6,026 bases of DNA from JALOAP01 sp964632355 (GTDB taxonomy: Bacteria; Chloroflexota; Dehalococcoidia; Tepidiformales; Tepidiformaceae), in NCBI GenBank assembly GCA_964632355.1, contig CAZWBW010000134.1:1-6026 (forward strand), written 5' to 3'. The translations under genes were made by a program, and so were the position numbers. How positions within the stretch are numbered: position 1 is the first letter of the stretch; every line of letters starts with the position of its first letter. Under the pieces are notes generated by a model. It ran no database searches and was not told the origin of the DNA. It saw only the letters and a program-made list of their open reading frames with translations. This document shows positions 5,357 to 6,026 of this stretch, in pieces.

Positions 5357-6026
5357 CGCAGCGACTCCGCCACTCTAATCAGCTCCGAAAGGGGGAGCGC
5401 TGGACCCCGAACGGTCGTTTCCACGCCGTCTTCGCAGAGCATCGTCACGCTGGCATACGGGATGTGCTTCGCAGCCCCTTGCTTCGGCGCGAACGTGAAC
5501 GCAGGGCAGCCACCAACGTCCGTGAGCGAGAGTTCGAGCACGGTGGAGGGATCTTCCGGGTCGCCGATGTAGACGTAGCGTGGTTCCCCCGCCCGGAATG
5601 TACGGATGACCTCGATCTCACCGCCCCGCCCTGCGTACTTCACCCGGGCGACCGTGTTGAGGTTGCCATCGAACGTGTCGCCGCTCACTTCAGTGTATCC
5701 CTCAGGCAAGTACCCCGGCATGGGGTAGAGCGAAGATGTGCGCAGCTCCTCTAAGCGAGAAGTACGCTCGGCCCTCTCCGGCAATTCTCGCACTATCTCC
5801 GGGCGTGGCAGCTTGCCAGTGAATGATGCTGGCACGACCACAAACGGGCCGTGTTTGCGGAGGAGCGCAGGATCGGTGCTGCAGCCTGGATCAGCGGGTC
5901 CCTGGAAGTCGCCTGGTGAGGCGCCAAGATGCTCGAGTTCCCTCTGTTGCTCTTTGATCGACGGCCGGCATGGCCTGTCAATCCCGTCTGATCCCAGGTT
6001 CGCGGCCGCCAAGGCACCGCCCACGA
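5353..6026 (-). CDS. Partial exported protein with DUF4367-like C-terminal domain
   Basis: The reading frame is open to the window edge, so the true start lies outside. A GTG at 6024 is only the first visible start codon and is not convincing. The first visible residues (VGGALAAANL) look like the end of a signal peptide or membrane helix. About 224 residues are visible. Numbered from the 6024 codon, cysteines stand at 19, 48, 173 and 197, which would suit disulfides outside the cytoplasm. Residues 100-223 look like the DUF4367 type of domain: PMPGYLPEGYTEVSG at the start, a beta-rich middle with EIEVIRTF, and the typical ending in which LSELIRVAESLR follows a strand (VETTVRGPAL). DUF4367 proteins are often membrane-anchored and coupled to sigma-factor or envelope genes. 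I assign it by pattern only. The stop overlaps the start of the 42-residue gene as ATGA, making it the upstream member of a three-gene unit. Confidence 0.75.
   Translation of the reverse strand, partial: VGGALAAANLGSDGIDRPCRPSIKEQQRELEHLGASPGDFQGPADPGCSTDPALLRKHGPFVVVPASFTGKLPRPEIVRELPERAERTSRLEELRTSSLYPMPGYLPEGYTEVSGDTFDGNLNTVARVKYAGRGGEIEVIRTFRAGEPRYVYIGDPEDPSTVLELSLTDVGGCPAFTFAPKQGAAKHIPYASVTMLCEDGVETTVRGPALPLSELIRVAESLR

Noticed and set aside
5347..5754. A 135-codon plus-strand frame.
   Set aside because: It lies opposite the DUF4367-like gene, whose reading is supported by domain pattern and the ATGA junction. The plus-strand product looks like an antisense shadow.

Overview
This is a GC-rich bacterial window (strong G/C preference at third codon positions) holding one clear housekeeping gene, gyrB, surrounded by small envelope-associated genes. 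The GyrB sequence is the standard length of about 640 residues and lacks the large C-terminal insertion typical of proteobacterial GyrB. Together with the lipoprotein-rich gene content and the membrane-bound LuxR-type regulator, this suggests a Chloroflexota-like or other non-proteobacterial lineage. That placement is an inference and is weak. No rRNA, tRNA, CRISPR array or insertion sequence was seen.

Left part (1-989, + strand): a 59-residue two-helix membrane protein starts at GTG 69 behind a perfect AGGAGG. A heptanucleotide tandem repeat lies just after it (254-281). The rest of the gap to 461 holds nothing else I can support. A secreted or lipid-anchored staphylococcal-nuclease-type nuclease follows (462-989).

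Middle part (986-2599, - strand): a two-gene unit made of an exported type 1 copper protein (cupredoxin, 1407-1745) and a four-helix membrane protein (986-1405), separated by a single base. The membrane protein's stop overlaps the nuclease's stop on the opposite strand. Upstream of the pair is a membrane-anchored LuxR-family regulator (1895-2599). It lies in the same direction and might control the pair, but this is not shown.

Centre (2643-4641, - strand): gyrB, followed by a 13-bp perfect stem-loop (2643-2674) that should terminate its transcript before the regulator gene. No gyrA, recF or dnaN is adjacent.

Right part (4779-6026, - strand): three genes joined by overlapping stop and start codons. 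They are an exported protein with a DUF4367-like C-terminal domain (its start lies outside the window), a 42-residue single-helix or secreted mini-protein, and a 151-residue lipoprotein with a Thr/Ser/Ala/Pro-rich stalk. All three look destined for the membrane or outer face, so they may act together. I recognise no known system for this trio.
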